Below are positions 45,919 through 57,527 of a stretch of DNA of 64,000 nt, piece after piece (the stretch's first letter is position 1; every line of letters starts with the position of its first letter). The position numbers and the translations under genes were made by a program. A model generated the notes under the pieces. The model did no database searches. It saw only the letters and a list, made by a program, of their open reading frames with translations, and was not told where the DNA came from. Source of the stretch: Psococerastis gibbosa (lineage: Eukaryota; Arthropoda; Insecta; Psocodea; Psocidae); assembly GCA_963971405.1 (NCBI GenBank), contig OZ020484.1:39888770-39952769 (forward strand), given 5' to 3'.

Positions 45919-48487
45919 TCACCATTTGACCTTGTCTCGATACTTTTCAGTAACGGACAATCTTTTAATTGTTTCGTAGCCGAGGATTATCGAGAAGGAA
46001 AAGGCTGCCGACTGCAGAAGACGTGCGGAAAGACCTTTACTGAACACTCGCATACCTTCTTCTGTCCACAGAATCTGGAATGTCCGGGCCATGGAACCTG
46101 TTCTCTGCACCTGAAGGCGAAACACGTAGGTTACGGCAACATGCATACGACTAAACAAGTATAAAGTTACTACTATTTATAATCAGTCATATAATCAGTC
46201 TATGCTGATCCAACATTATCAAAGAGGGATTAACAAAGTTTCTGGAATTAATACATATTGTATATTTAAATATTAGGTGGGTATAGTGTGAAAGAATGCT
46301 CAAAAGAAATAAAAAAACATTTCAGATGTAATAATAAGGATTATTCCTCAACGTATACCTCGAGCTACCTTAAATGAATGGTTTCCTTGAAAAGTTCTTT
46401 CTCGTACTACGTCACGTCATCACTGAATTATAGTTAAAATTATTATAAGTCCTATTTTTAAAATAATATTAATTAAAATACTGGATGTAGGTATTTGGCC
46501 ACCTATAGAATATTGATATAATGGATAGGTAGCTGGAATCACGTTTGTCGTTAATTAAAACTGATTTTCAATAATTCTATTTATGTGTTTAACATATGAG
46601 GAGCAAAATGCCATAAATATAATTCTTAATGAAACAAAGCCCTGCCTACGAACGGATTTAACCAAGAAAATAATTAAAAATTCTATACCTGAAGTCGCGC
46701 CCGCACGATGTCCAGGGGATTAGTCAAAAGCGTGGTTGTGAATCCACCTAAGGTGCCTGCCACACCTTGGATAAATAAATGGGATACCCATTCGGGGGCC
46801 AGCTTCACAAATTCATCTACAACAAATAACAGAATTAATTAAATTCTCTCTAACTCTCTAACATGCTGTCCTTCGCTGATCCTTATGGTAAACAGGTTTT
46901 GTATTAACCCAAGCTACATTACTTTGATCTATAAAATTGTATGTATGTTGTATAATGTAAATATGCATGCAACATGATATAAAATGAGCCTCCAGGTTCT
47001 TCAAATCTAGGTCACATTACATATTATCTAAATGCCCAAACCATAATTCTTAAGTATTCACTAGGCAGGGACATGATATATTCTGATCGTCTAGCTATAT
47101 ATAGATAACAGAGTATAATCAGTGCAATATGCGACTGAAGTTGATAAGACAAGGTGCCGATGACAACGTTATTCTATCACAGTATGCCAAATCACAAACC
47201 TTGATATAAGTGATAGAAGGCCCACCACATAGCTGAATTGGGCACATAAGCGGCTAGGGACGCAAAATATCCCCTGTAGAACCCTCGAAATCCATCCCTT
47301 ACGTAAATCTGCTGCACTATGTCACCTGTAAGTTGAAACCACGTTCTTCCAGTTGTTTGAATTCCAAGAGGATTCATCAATCCCTGAAACGGAAATAACC
47401 CAACTTTAGTTAAGTAATCTTTTTGGACAATTTTGTCAATTCACTGACAGGTTTTTCGAGGCAGTAGGAAGATACATAATTCTAAACTTAAGTTTGGGTC
47501 CTTCCTCCTTCAAGCATTGGAAGATATTACTAAGCGCACGGAGAAGACCAAAAAGTCAGATTCCACAATGAAAAAAGAAGGAAAAATGGCTCAAACATTA
47601 TTACGACCGTAGCCCATCGCTTCGAAAGTAGAAGCACTTTTAATGTTGGATGTCACGGTTAAATTATTCATTTGAAAATTTTAACTAGCCTTCATCAATT
47701 TAGACCAATTTGACTCACTTGGGACTTTTTACAGTGCTTATCGGCTAAGCCCAGAACCATTAAATGTTGACTAATGACATCGAAAGGAACAATTATAGTC
47801 TGTCCAACTACACTGGCACAGCCACCTCCGACTAGGGCACGTAGGCGTGTATCTACGTTCTTCTGGGCTAACAGATGCCGCACACTTTCATACGTGGTTA
47901 TATAAAACACTCCAGAGACAATTTGAATCGAGCTTATCCAGAAGCCACGATACAGCCCTGTCACACCGTCATTCCTGTAGATTTTGCGAAAAGCGTCAAT
48001 TGTACCTGGAACAAAAGACCCAGCTGAAGTACTGCAGGATTGGATTACATTTTTCTATGTAGGTCTAATGTTGACGTGAAATTGATAGGTAATAATAAAC
48101 CTAAGGGGTAGACCTAAAAAATATAAACAATACATATTGCTATTACTAGTTCATATTATAAATACTTAAGACAGTGAGATAGCAGACACAAGTCCCACAA
48201 CAGCTTGTTAGTGTCTTACTGCCTTGTGAGTTGTGACCTTGTAGCCTTGGCTACTATGAAAGCTTCTTATGATGAGTGACATTCTATGATGCATAACTTG
48301 ATTATGAAGGCTGAATCGTACCTGAGTAAACTTCACCATGCCTTTGAATTTGAAGCCTGGTTTTGACAACAGTCAACGGGTAAAGGCAGCATCTAATTGA
48401 AAACGAGCTGAGCATGCTCATGGGTAAAAATTTGGCTTTATTCATCATGTCCCACTCGATCGTTCGAATAAAATCAATCTCTGTCAT
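45919..48487 (-). CDS. SLC25A44: SLC25A44-like mitochondrial carrier
   Basis: Five coding exons on the minus strand, in coding order: 48487-48322, 48005-47719, 47383-47200, 46816-46689 and 46110-45919. GT-AG introns of 316, 335, 383 and 578 bp preserve the frame and give 318 aa (human SLC25A44 is 314). Three mitochondrial-carrier repeats are visible with signatures YPLTVVKTR, VPFDVISQ and NPLDIVRAR. The first signature carries T where most carriers have D or E, as in SLC25A44. Other matching landmarks are TIEW near the N terminus, GLYRGFW, GFYRGYFASL, YVPNSAMWW and KGLSAR. The family acts in the inner mitochondrial membrane, and mammalian SLC25A44 is a branched-chain amino-acid importer. I start at the ATG at 48487. 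An in-frame ATG at 48526 exists, but the pyrimidine-rich stretch ending in AG just before 48487 could be a 3' splice site for a 5' UTR intron. Convergent with PMS1. Confidence 0.93.
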
Positions 48488-48849
48488 CTTGGTAACGCAA
48501 ACAATAAAAAAAATTAGGTCATCCAAATTTTTACAAAATTTTGGTTATTGTAAGCGCATTGAGTCAGGAGTGAGAACCACAAAACAATTGCGTGTTAGTT
48601 AAAATAATTTCATAATTCTGGAACAAGACAGTAATCTTCGTCATTGTCAAAGCCCACATCACACACAGCAGTTAATTTTTGGAAGAGTCATAACTTCATA
48701 ATTAATTTAAAAACGAAATATTACAATATATTGCACATATTTCCGCATTTCCATTAGTTTGTTTTTATTTAATATGCAAAGCAGACGATACAAGATGTCT
48801 GCCATTTTATTTCTTGTGCCACGTCTTATTTTTGGCGGAATTCCTCAAA
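48488..48849 (-). promoter_or_regulatory. 5' flank of SLC25A44
   Basis: Contains a pyrimidine-rich tract ending in AG immediately before the proposed start codon, suggesting an intron in the 5' UTR. No TATA box or other core element was identified. A diverged repeat begins at about 48850. Confidence 0.25.
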
Positions 48850-49180
48850 AGTGAGAGATAGTTCAAAAGAACCCGTTCATCCTTTCCTATTTATCAATTA
48901 GAACAGGCACTGCAATAGTTTCATGGTAAATAATTGTCCCATGGATACATATCGGCTGTCTAGAGATTATCCCTACACTTGATTGACTGACGGGATTATT
49001 GCATAGCATATAATGGGCAGGCCAATGATAAAATAATACGTTACTACACAAAAATAATGGCATGGTATGGTATGCAATACATTTCACATTTACATTACAT
49101 TACAATACAAATTTGGAAAATATTATTTTTGGCGGGAAGCGACTGTCCTGTATTTCCTATTATAGGAATAGGACTATTCT
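48850..49180 (+). repeat. Diverged repeat E
   Basis: Shares TTTATCAATTAGAA, TTCATGGTAAATAATTGTCC and AATAATGGCA with the E repeats at 6 and 11 kb. Confidence 0.5.
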
Positions 49181-49556
49181 ACTACGCCCTTACGGATGGA
49201 GTCTTCTTTAAATTGTTTGCAATGTAGACTATAGGTATTATTGTAACTTGTGCCACTCTGCCGACTCTGTCTGGCTGGTCGAGGAGACTGTCTAGTGTCT
49301 TGTATCGACCGTGTATACATATAAGCTATTATGTTATCAATAGTCGGCGGTCAAAGCTGGAAGTCTATTCTTGAGTCAGTGGCTCAGTGCTGATCTCCTC
49401 CATGCATCATTACTTACTTTTGAACAACCAGCTAATTCCAGCCAGGCAGGTACGGTAGCTGGTAGGTATCCGCAGCTCAGTCAATGAAGCGGTAAAAAGT
49501 TGTGACCGATTAAGCTTGGAGGTTCTCGACTGCCGACATAAGCTAACTGTTCGACT
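49181..49556. other. No gene seen
   Basis: Nothing recognised. Confidence 0.35.
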
Positions 49557-49782
49557 GTCAGGTCATGTAAAGTAATGGTACCGTACAGACTCCTAATTTC
49601 ACCCGAATGATTGTTGGCACGAGTCACACACTTGCTACATTTTCTGCGGCCCTGCTTCGGAGGGCATGTAAAGCAGGCGGTCTCCGGGTCTTCCTAGTTG
49701 AGTGTAAGAGAGGGCTATATAGCCTAACTCCGTTAGGTTGGCTCAGTAATAGAACAATAAAAGTCAATATTTATTTATTTAA
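49557..49782 (+). mobile_element. tRNA-derived SINE (family B)
   Basis: Near full length; the B box is mutated (GGCACGAGTC). A short MITE follows 10 bp later. Confidence 0.82.
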
Positions 49783-49791
49783 TGTCTTTTA

Positions 49792-49933
49792 GGCGGGGTT
49801 TCCATATACGTCAATGGTCAATGGTAAATATGGTTTTGACGTGGTAGCAGACATTTTTAGTATGTCTTTAATTTCTGCTAAAACGTCAATACCACATTTA
49901 CCATTGACCATTGACGTATGTGGAAACCCCGCC
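49792..49933. mobile_element. Short foldback MITE, 142 bp
   Basis: TTA on both sides (49789-49791 and 49934-49936); ends GGCGGGGTTTCCA; arms contain ACGTCAATGGTCAATGG; core GACGTGGTAGCAGACAT. Confidence 0.85.
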
Positions 49934-51046
49934 TTAATAAAATTGCCAGGGAACCAATGCCAAGTGTGCAGAACTTTTACTTTTGTTGGCAGACCTGTCG
50001 GGGGTTGTTCATTTGCCCCACATTTGGAACCCTAGAAAATAAGTTTCCTTTGAAATTTCCCTTTCCTTTGACGTTTCCCTTCACTTCAATTATATTTTAG
50101 GCGGCTATTCCACCGGCGTCGTTTCTCATTGTGCATGTGTATGACGTGGTAGCAGACATCATTAATAAGTCTCTACCATATTATAACTTCATTTATTTAA
50201 AAGATAAGTTAAGTACCTACATTATAGTCTCCTTAAAATATGGCAGATACTTATTAATGATGTCTGATACCACGTCATGCACATGCACAATGAAAAACGA
50301 CGTCGGTGGAAAAGTGGCGACGCTAGAAATTTTATGGCGGGGGGGGGGGGGGGCTTTAGGACTCCAAGACTTTGATTAATATTACTCATTCATTTCTGAA
50401 GTCTGCCTAGCAAATTATATGACTTTATTATTATTTAAATTTTATTTTTTTAATGTGTATAAGATGCATTATATACACTAAACTATTCAAGTTCAGTAGA
50501 ACAAAAAATTAAAAAGTTAACTTTTTTTCTAAATTTTAAAATTAAAACAAAAGTGTTTTTAATTTCCTGAAATTTCTGAAGTTCTGACACGCTCAACAAC
50601 CTAGTCTTCTCATTCTCTATAATGCAGGATGGCCAAATTGCTGAACAAGTTCTGAATGGCGGTACCAGGTGCAGAGAAAGGTGGGCCGGGAGGTTTCCCC
50701 CAGGGGAAAAAATTGATAAATAATATATACAGTATCTTATAATTTGGGCCTATTTATCAGTTTTTTTTCTCCGTGGGAGACCCCCGGGCCCCCCTTCCCC
50801 AGGGTATAACATGCGCAAACCCTCACTAATCTATAATAGAAAAATGAATCAGAAAATGTGTTGGTAAGCGCATAACTCAACAACGCCTGGACCAATGTGG
50901 ACAATTCTTTTTTTAAATGTTCATTGAAGTTCAACGATGGTTTTTACGGCGAAAAAAATTCGAATAATTGCCGGAAAAACCCTAAAACCAGCCCTTTTCT
51001 TTTTCCCATACAAACGTTTTCCATAACTAAAACGCTGAGTCAATTT

Positions 51047-51281
51047 ATAAATAAATAAATAAATCGTGACATTTTGTTGTTCTATTACTAAGCCAACCTA
51101 GCGGAGTTAGGGCTATAAAGCCCTCTCTTACACTCTACTAGGATGACCCGGGACCGCCTGCTTTACATGCCCTCCGAAGAATGGCCAGAAAATGTAGCCA
51201 GTGTAGGACTCGAACCAACAACCTTTCGGGTGAAAGTCGGAGTCTGTACCACTACTCTACAGGTCCTACAGGTCTACAGGT
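51047..51281 (-). mobile_element. tRNA-derived SINE (family B) inside the hAT element
   Basis: Minus-strand, near full length, intact B box; younger than its host element. Confidence 0.85.
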
Positions 51282-52228
51282 CAATTTGAGCTTTATGTTT
51301 CGCTTATAAGCGAAATTCTCTTCTTTGCCTGTGTCCAGACCTAAAAAAGGGAGACTTCCATGTCCCTAAGCTAATTGCAGGGGACTGTTCTAGAGGGGTC
51401 ACGAGTTGTGGAGTGCCGCTGTGCCGGGACCTGAGTTGCCTCTTATGAATGGGGGTTGTGTGCAACGCCAGATTTTCATATTATTTTGTTAGGTAACTGC
51501 TTGGTTAAGCTAAGTGCATGGGACTATTGTGGAGTGCCGCTGTGCCGGTACCTGCTTGGTTTGGATTCAACTACTAAATAGGGCCACTACAAATATCCTC
51601 AGGTGTCATGCGAGCCCCGAAGGGGCGAGCTGCTTAATGCCCAATGCGAGGCCCCGATGGGGCGAGCTGCCGCCCGTCGTAGGCCCAAGGGGGGTGGGGC
51701 CGCGAAGCGGTCCCAATCCCCGCTTGTAAGGTTTATATATTTAATAAATTAGTGAGGGTTTGCGCATGAAATACCCAGGAGAAGGCGGGCCCGGGGGTCT
51801 CCCACGGAGAAAAACACTGATAAATAGGCCCAAATTAGTGAGGTTTTACGAATATTATACTCTGGAGCAAGGGGACCCCGGGGGTTTCCCCCGGAGAAAA
51901 AAATTAATAAATGGGCCTAGTAAGGTTTGACGGATTTTGCAAGCAGTACCTACAGTTATGATTTTACCGGCGAATAAACATGCCACTCAGGGGGGCCTCG
52001 GGGTCTCCCCCGGAGAAATAGTTTGAAACAATAGGTCTGAAGTATTGGGGTTTTAAGCATTTTGAGTAATTTGTTTTTGTGAAAGTAATTAGTCAATATG
52101 TTGATTTTTTTTCAAGATACATTTCATTTGAAATAAGCATACCAAGAATTAATTTCCCTTTCGTTATTGTGTATACTAGGCCTATGCCTTTCGCCCCCAT
52201 AACGTCTTTGTCACCAGAAATTCTGGGG

Positions 52229-52712
52229 GGTGTTATGGATGCCCCTGGGAGGGGTTTTCCCCCAGGATCCCCTATATTCACGCCAATGGGGAGTAGGCAT
52301 ACCGTAATGAAAGTAAATAAGTTGTTACCAGTTGTGTCGGACGTTTGTGAATTACAATAATTTTTCAATTTAACAAAATGTCAAATATCTCAAAAGTAGG
52401 GGGGCCCAGGGGGGGCCGGAGAAACTGTTGGGGGGCCAGGCCCCCCGGGCACCCCCGTAGCGCCGCCACTGGGTGTTACGGATGCCCCTGGGAGGGACTT
52501 TCCCCCAAAACCCCCTATGCAGGCCAATGGGGAGTAGGCATACCGTAATGAAAGTAAATAACTTGTTACCAGTTGTGTCGGACGTTTTTGAATTACAATA
52601 ATTTTTCAATTTAACAAAATGTCAAATATCTCAAAAGTAGGGGGGCCCAGGGGGGGCCGGAGAAACTGTTGGGGGGCTAGGCCCCCCGGGCACCCCCGTA
52701 GCGCCGCCACTG
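52229..52712. repeat. Tandem duplication of the hAT right terminus
   Basis: Unit 1 (52229-52471) and unit 2 (52472-52712) both run from GGTGTTA(T/C)GGATGCCCC to GCGCCGCCACTG, so the terminal sequence occurs twice in a row. Confidence 0.88.
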
Positions 52713-52731
52713 CGGTGGAATAGCCGCCTTA

Positions 52732-52955
52732 ATATCTTTGATTCCAGCTGACTGGATTTGTTGGAAGCTCAGCTATCTGCATAATTGCATAACCATTTTA
52801 TTGTAGAAGTTTAATAGGCGATGTACCTACTTAAATACCGTACTTTATAATAGAAGATTATCTAGAAGAGTACCTAGGTGGTCTGACGGTACCTGCCCCT
52901 TTTTGTTGGAGGAAAATGTAGCACACATAAACAGGAATGCAGGAATACAATCTTA
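52732..52955. other. Spacer, no gene seen
   Basis: Short unique stretch between two MITEs. Confidence 0.3.
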
Positions 52956-53343
52956 GGCGCCCATTCCACCGACCAGCTAGGGCTTTTTACAAAAACAGTG
53001 ACGTGGTAGCAGACATTCAAGACTTGGGCGAGGTTTCCACCAACCTCGCATTGCATAATTGACGGAAATGTTTATTTTCCTCTATGCCATAGTTAAAATT
53101 GATCAATGATCATACAGTATAAAATCACAAACAAACAAACTAAAATTAAAAAAAATGGCGTCATGGGATATGGTAAGTACAAACATTTTAATAGATTTCT
53201 ATAAAAAGAAAAATTCTAATTTCCGTCAATGTCATTTGCATTCTGCAATGCGAGGTTGGTGGAAACGCCACCTGAGTCTTGAATGTCTGCTACCACGTCA
53301 CCGTTTTTGTAAATAGCCCTAGCCGGTCGGTGGAATGGGCGCC
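52956..53343. mobile_element. Composite foldback MITE (family A)
   Basis: 388 bp; TTA on the left and TAA on the right, so one flank has mutated or the duplication is really TA here. Inner unit in reverse orientation. Confidence 0.8.
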
Positions 53344-53837
53344 TAAAGTGTTCCCGAAATATTCCGATCCAAATTGATCCATAAACATAATAATGCAGTG
53401 AGATTTTATGACACCACCTTCAGTTCTATTTCACGACAGTATGTCATGTTATTTGCCCCCGGATTGATCTCACCCCTTACAAGTTCAACATAGGAGCTTG
53501 GTTCATGAGACACCATCTGTTTCATCAAGATTAAGCAACAAAAGAATAAAACAATCGTAAATCTGAATATTTAGATCCCGGTTGGTGGCCCGGCCATTCC
53601 CTATATGCATTCAATATCCACGGGCATAATCTAATGTTGGGTTTTTAGTATTATTGCATTTTTTCTTGTTATAGCAGACAAGAGCTCTGCTTTCTGAATT
53701 TATTGAGTCATCTTGATTTTTTTGTCAAGATATTTGATTGCTAAAGTTTTTTTCGCTAAGAGCACGAGAACCAATGGACAGCATGATAAATATATGAGCC
53801 GTATTTAAGTGAATTTTATGGTATACTATATAATTAA
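53344..53837. other. No gene seen
   Basis: Nothing recognised. Confidence 0.35.
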
Positions 53838-54857
53838 ATAAATAGACAATGACTTCTTGGGCGATACAGGGTTTGTCCGGAAAATAGTGGGACTGCATTT
53901 TTCCTGCCCAAACGGAGCAAAGGTCTCCATGGGTGGAGTTGGTGGTGGGGGGTTCTTGGGAAGCAGTGCACCGGTCGCCAGGGTGGAGGGTCGTCCGAGC
54001 CTTTGCGGCGTCAACATCGGGCTTCAAGCGAACCTCTGTTAATGTGTGTCGTCACGATCGGAGATGAATCTCGAATACTCGAACAGCGTTATGCTGTCAA
54101 GTTTTGCGTTAAACTTGGCAAAACCGCGACCGAAACAGTTGTTTTGATGAAAACAGCTTACGGAGATGATGCCATGGGCAGAACAAGCGTGTTGGAATGG
54201 CACAAGTTGTTTCGCGAGGGCAGGGAGCAAGTTGAGGACGATCAACGCGCAGGACGTCCTTCTTCAAGCAAAAGTGGCGAAAACGTGGCAAAGGGATGAT
54301 TCACAAGGAATTGGTACGACCAGGTCAGACAGTGAATGCAGCATTTTACGTGAAAGTGCTTGACCGACTGAGAAAACGGATCGTCCGGGTCCGCCCAGCC
54401 TTTGCGAATGCGTGGAAGCTGCATCATGACAATGCACCAGGTCACACAGCGCTCATTGTCAAGAAGTATCTGGCCAAACATGGTATTTCAACCATCGCCC
54501 AGCCACTCTACAGCCCTGATGTCCCTCCCCCAGACTTTTTCTCTTCCCTCACCTCAAAAAAAGTATTAAGGGACACCACCACAGCCCGGTACAGGGAGTT
54601 CAAGACGCTGTGACGAGGAACATAAACGAGATTCCGACTTCCGCGTTCCAGGGGGCTTCCGAGGATTTAAAAAAAAGCGCTGGAAGAGCTGGGTGGCTGC
54701 AGAAGGTTCCTATTTTGAAAGTTTTTAAGTCAATGTACCGAGATTGTAAATAAACTTTCTTTCCTGGATTCAGTCCCACTACTTTCCGGACAAACATAAC
54801 TTAGTCAACCTGGCGAAGTTAGGGCTTTAATGCCCCCTCTTACGCTCAACTAGGGAG
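53838..54857 (-). mobile_element. Family B SINE interrupted by mariner
   Basis: The left piece (53838-53866) carries the AAATA tail and GACTTCTT; the right piece (54797-54857) continues with CTTAGTCAACCTGGCGAAGT. The tRNA-like head is missing. Confidence 0.65.
53867..54796 (+). mobile_element. Internally deleted mariner element
   Basis: TA on both sides (53865-53866 and 54797-54798). Terminal repeats share TTTGTCCGGAAA and GTGGGACTG. The N-terminal helix-turn-helix region is readable (EQRYAVKFCVKLGKTATET, EWHKLFREGR, AGRPSSSK). After a deletion and frame change near 54297, the C-terminal half follows with HHDNAPGHTA (second catalytic D) and YSPDVPPPDF (third D). The segment with the first catalytic D is gone. 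Length is about 930 bp against about 1.3 kb for intact mariners, so the element is dead. Confidence 0.9.
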
Positions 54858-54925
54858 GGATTAATTTTCTGTATTTCTATGATTAGGCAAACCGTATTCA
54901 CACTTCTGTCAAAATAAATGCTTAA

Positions 54926-55318
54926 GAGGATATGCTACGTAGAAAATGAGCACCCAAATTTGATGTTTTTATGGACTTTTCATTTTTTATTTAATTAACT
55001 CAGGAAGTTATTAAATATTTGGCTCATGGAAGTTGTAGAAGACTACTTCGTGCATCATATAATCGGGTATTTTTACTTTTCGGTTTTGTAATTCTTCCAA
55101 AAATCCCAGAATACGCATAATTTTAGTCCATTCTGGTATATATGAAAGAGCTAAGGTACCAAACATTTAATATTTGTTATTACATGATGCATGAAGCAGT
55201 CTTCTACAACTTCCATGAGCCAAATTTTTATTGACTTGCTTTGTTAATTAAATAAAAAATAAAAAGTCAATAAAAACAACCAATTTTGAGGTGCTCATTT
55301 TCTACGTAGCATATCCTC
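54926..55318. mobile_element. piggyBac-type foldback MITE, copy 2
   Basis: TTAA on both sides (54922-54925 and 55319-55322); ends GAGGATATGCTACGTAG and complement; same interior landmarks as 23871-24259 (GAAGTTGTAGAAGACTACTT). Confidence 0.8.
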
Positions 55319-55322
55319 TTAA

Positions 55323-55559
55323 GTATTGGCAATATAATAATATTATCTTTCCGATTGTCTTATCTCAATGGTTTGAAGGTGTAGGTTACTGTGTGTATTA
55401 ACAAATGCAACTTCAACCCCCAGGATCCTAAATAATCATAAAAATTGATCCAGTGCTGTTGGATAGGATAAATTGAGAGAGCCAAAATTGGGGTGCCAAA
55501 TTATCCACCCCCCCCCCCTACTTCGAATGCTTATCGTTACGCCATTGAGTATTGCTACT
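55323..55559. other. Spacer, no gene seen
   Basis: Contains a C run at about 55508-55518. Confidence 0.3.
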
Positions 55560-56125
55560 ATAATCTTTCGTGAACTTACCAGGATATTTTTATTTTTTGC
55601 TTTAATGAAAAGGGCGAGAAGACTTCTACTTGTACATCTACAATTTGCTTAAATTATATTTTAAATCATGTGAAAATCTCCCTATCCGTATCCCTATAGC
55701 ACATTCTCTAAGAAGAGCAGAGCGTTTCCTGGTGCCTTTTCCTGCGGTGGAAAACTTTCGGAAATCTCCGAACTATTTGGTTCCGAGGTTGCTAAACGCT
55801 CTGCCCTTCTTTTTTGACCCTGACATGAAGCCCAGAACTTTCGCCAGTCAAGTTAGAGTCTGGCTGTGTGCAGTAGAAAACGTGGAGTTCCTCCTGTCCT
55901 CATAAACCCCTTATTTATTTATTTTATTTAAATGAAAAATATGAAATTCTACTAATTTATCATGTGATGCTGTATTTTATTTTATTTATTTCTATTTTTA
56001 ATTTTTAATCTTGAGTGATAAATGTACGTTGATTCTCTTTCAGCTATGTAGCTGTTGTGGCTACTGCTGATCAGTGTAAATGTAAAATTGTTTTCAATAC
56101 ACATATTATTATTATTATTATTATA
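55560..56125 (+). mobile_element. LINE 3' end with reverse-transcriptase C terminus
   Basis: The frame at 55630-55905 reads HxYNLLKLYF-like text, then RRAERFLVPFPAVENF and NYLVPRLLNALP, the end region of a non-LTR reverse transcriptase. A roughly 200-bp 3' UTR and an ATT simple repeat (56103-56125) follow as the tail. Confidence 0.7.
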
Positions 56126-56189
56126 TTTAGTGTTTTTTTTTTTTCATTTTTTTATTCGGGACTTAGCTTCCCCCAGACGTTTTGAGATT

Positions 56190-56720
56190 TTCCACCAATG
56201 TGGCGAAGGAAAGAGTGCTTATATAAAAGTTAGAAGAATGAAATGGGTAGGACATTTATTAAAACACGAAAACGTGGTACACACCATCAGCACAGTGGCT
56301 GGAACCAATAGATGAGGGTGGAAGAAGAAGGAATTTATGGATCAACTGAATGAGGACGTATGGGCTGGAACGTACCAACAACTGAAGAGGAAGGCGCAGG
56401 ACTGAGTGAGCTGGAGAACGATATGCAGGGAGTTGCTGCTAACCATCAGTGAAGGCACAGTGGCTGGAACCAATACATGAGGGTGGCAGAAGAAAGAATT
56501 TATGGATCAATTGAATGAGGACGTATGAGCTGGAACGTACCAACAACTGAAGAGGAAGGCGCAGGACTGAGTGAGCTGGAGAACGATATGAAGGGAGTTG
56601 CTGCTAACCAATCATTGAGAGTGTGCCCTCAGAAGGGTTTATTATGTTGTCAGCCGATCATCAGCCCTGCATCCGCTAGGAACCGACCTGCCAACCAATC
56701 GTTGAGATTGTGACCTCATG
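56190..56720 (+). mobile_element. LINE reverse-transcriptase tail (family K) with internal tandem duplication
   Basis: Begins with RRMKWVGHLLKHENVVHTI. A 165-bp unit starting GTGGCTGGAACCAATA at 56295 repeats at 56460. Ends with QSLRVCPQKG-like text as at 44390. Confidence 0.7.
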
Positions 56721-57259
56721 TACAGTAGTATGGACAGCACTATCTACCAATGCATGGCGGGGCCATGCAGTATTCCTTACCAAGTCTTTTCTAGCTATAT
56801 GATGGGAACCACCCAAGACTTCCCTCTTACTCTTGGAGAGACACCTATATTAGAGATTTTAGATTTTCTTTTAAACTTTGGAGGGTGTTGGGCACTTGAA
56901 ACAGATGATAACGGCTCTCGAGATAAACGATGAAAAGTTGTGGATTATGAAGAAAGTTACACGGCATGTGCACACCCTCACGAGCATTTCATGAGGCTGC
57001 TCGCGGAATGAATCTCTCGTCAGCCAACAAACCCGCAGCAACTCCACTTTGACTCCCGGAAAAACATCCCCAGTTTTACGCATCAAGGTCCATAATGGGG
57101 AAATACACTGCAATGAATTGGAAATCTTATTATTTCTGTGTAGGTATAATCAATCGTTGAAGATTTAGACACGTCTTTTTTCCTACTTTAGAGAACCGTT
57201 CAAACAAGGGTTGGGAGTGAGTTTACTACTTGTAGCCATGACTAAATCACTCTACTTTA
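56721..57259. other. No gene seen
   Basis: Nothing recognised. Confidence 0.35.
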
Positions 57260-57524
57260 GGCGGCAATTCCACCGGCAAATTTACTTCATTTGTGATTTG
57301 AGATTTTTTTATTTTATTTTAAGGAGATTATTATATAGATACTTAACTTATCTATTATAAATTAAGTTATAATATGGTAAAGACTTATTAATGATGTCTG
57401 CTACCATATTATAACTTAATTTATAATAGATAAGTAAAGTATCTACATAATAGTCTCCTTAAAACAAAACAAACAAAAAATCTCAAATCACAAATGAAGT
57501 AAATTCGCCGGTGGACTTGCAGCC
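57260..57524. mobile_element. Foldback MITE, 265 bp
   Basis: TTA on both sides (57257-57259 and 57525-57527). Almost the whole element is one palindrome; the core ATGTCTGCTACCATATT is at its centre. Confidence 0.82.
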
Positions 57525-57527
57525 TTA

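Larger units (their letters stand above)
50312..52712. mobile_element. Non-autonomous hAT-type element, 2.4 kb
   Basis: Perfect 8-bp duplication CGGTGGAA (50304-50311 and 52713-52720). Ends are AAGTGGCGACGCTA and, inverted on the right, CAGTGGCGGCGCTA. No transposase frame is visible. The interior has recurring G-rich/C-rich modules with CCCGGAGAAA, a SINE at 51047-51281, a GC hairpin near 51694, and a duplicated right terminus. Confidence 0.8.
50100..52728. mobile_element. Foldback MITE split by a hAT element
   Basis: The left arm and core (50100-50311) and the right terminus (52721-52728) are flanked by TTA (50097-50099 and 52729-52731). Removing the insertion and one copy of its duplication leaves a 220-bp palindromic MITE ending GGCGGCTATTCCACCG / CGGTGGAATAGCCGCC with the shared core. 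Confidence 0.85.

Noticed and set aside
52079..52609. Two similar small proteins
   Set aside because: They are the two copies of the duplicated hAT terminus read in chance frames.
53857..54613. Intact mariner transposase gene
   Set aside because: Frame change and missing first catalytic aspartate segment; about 400 bp short.
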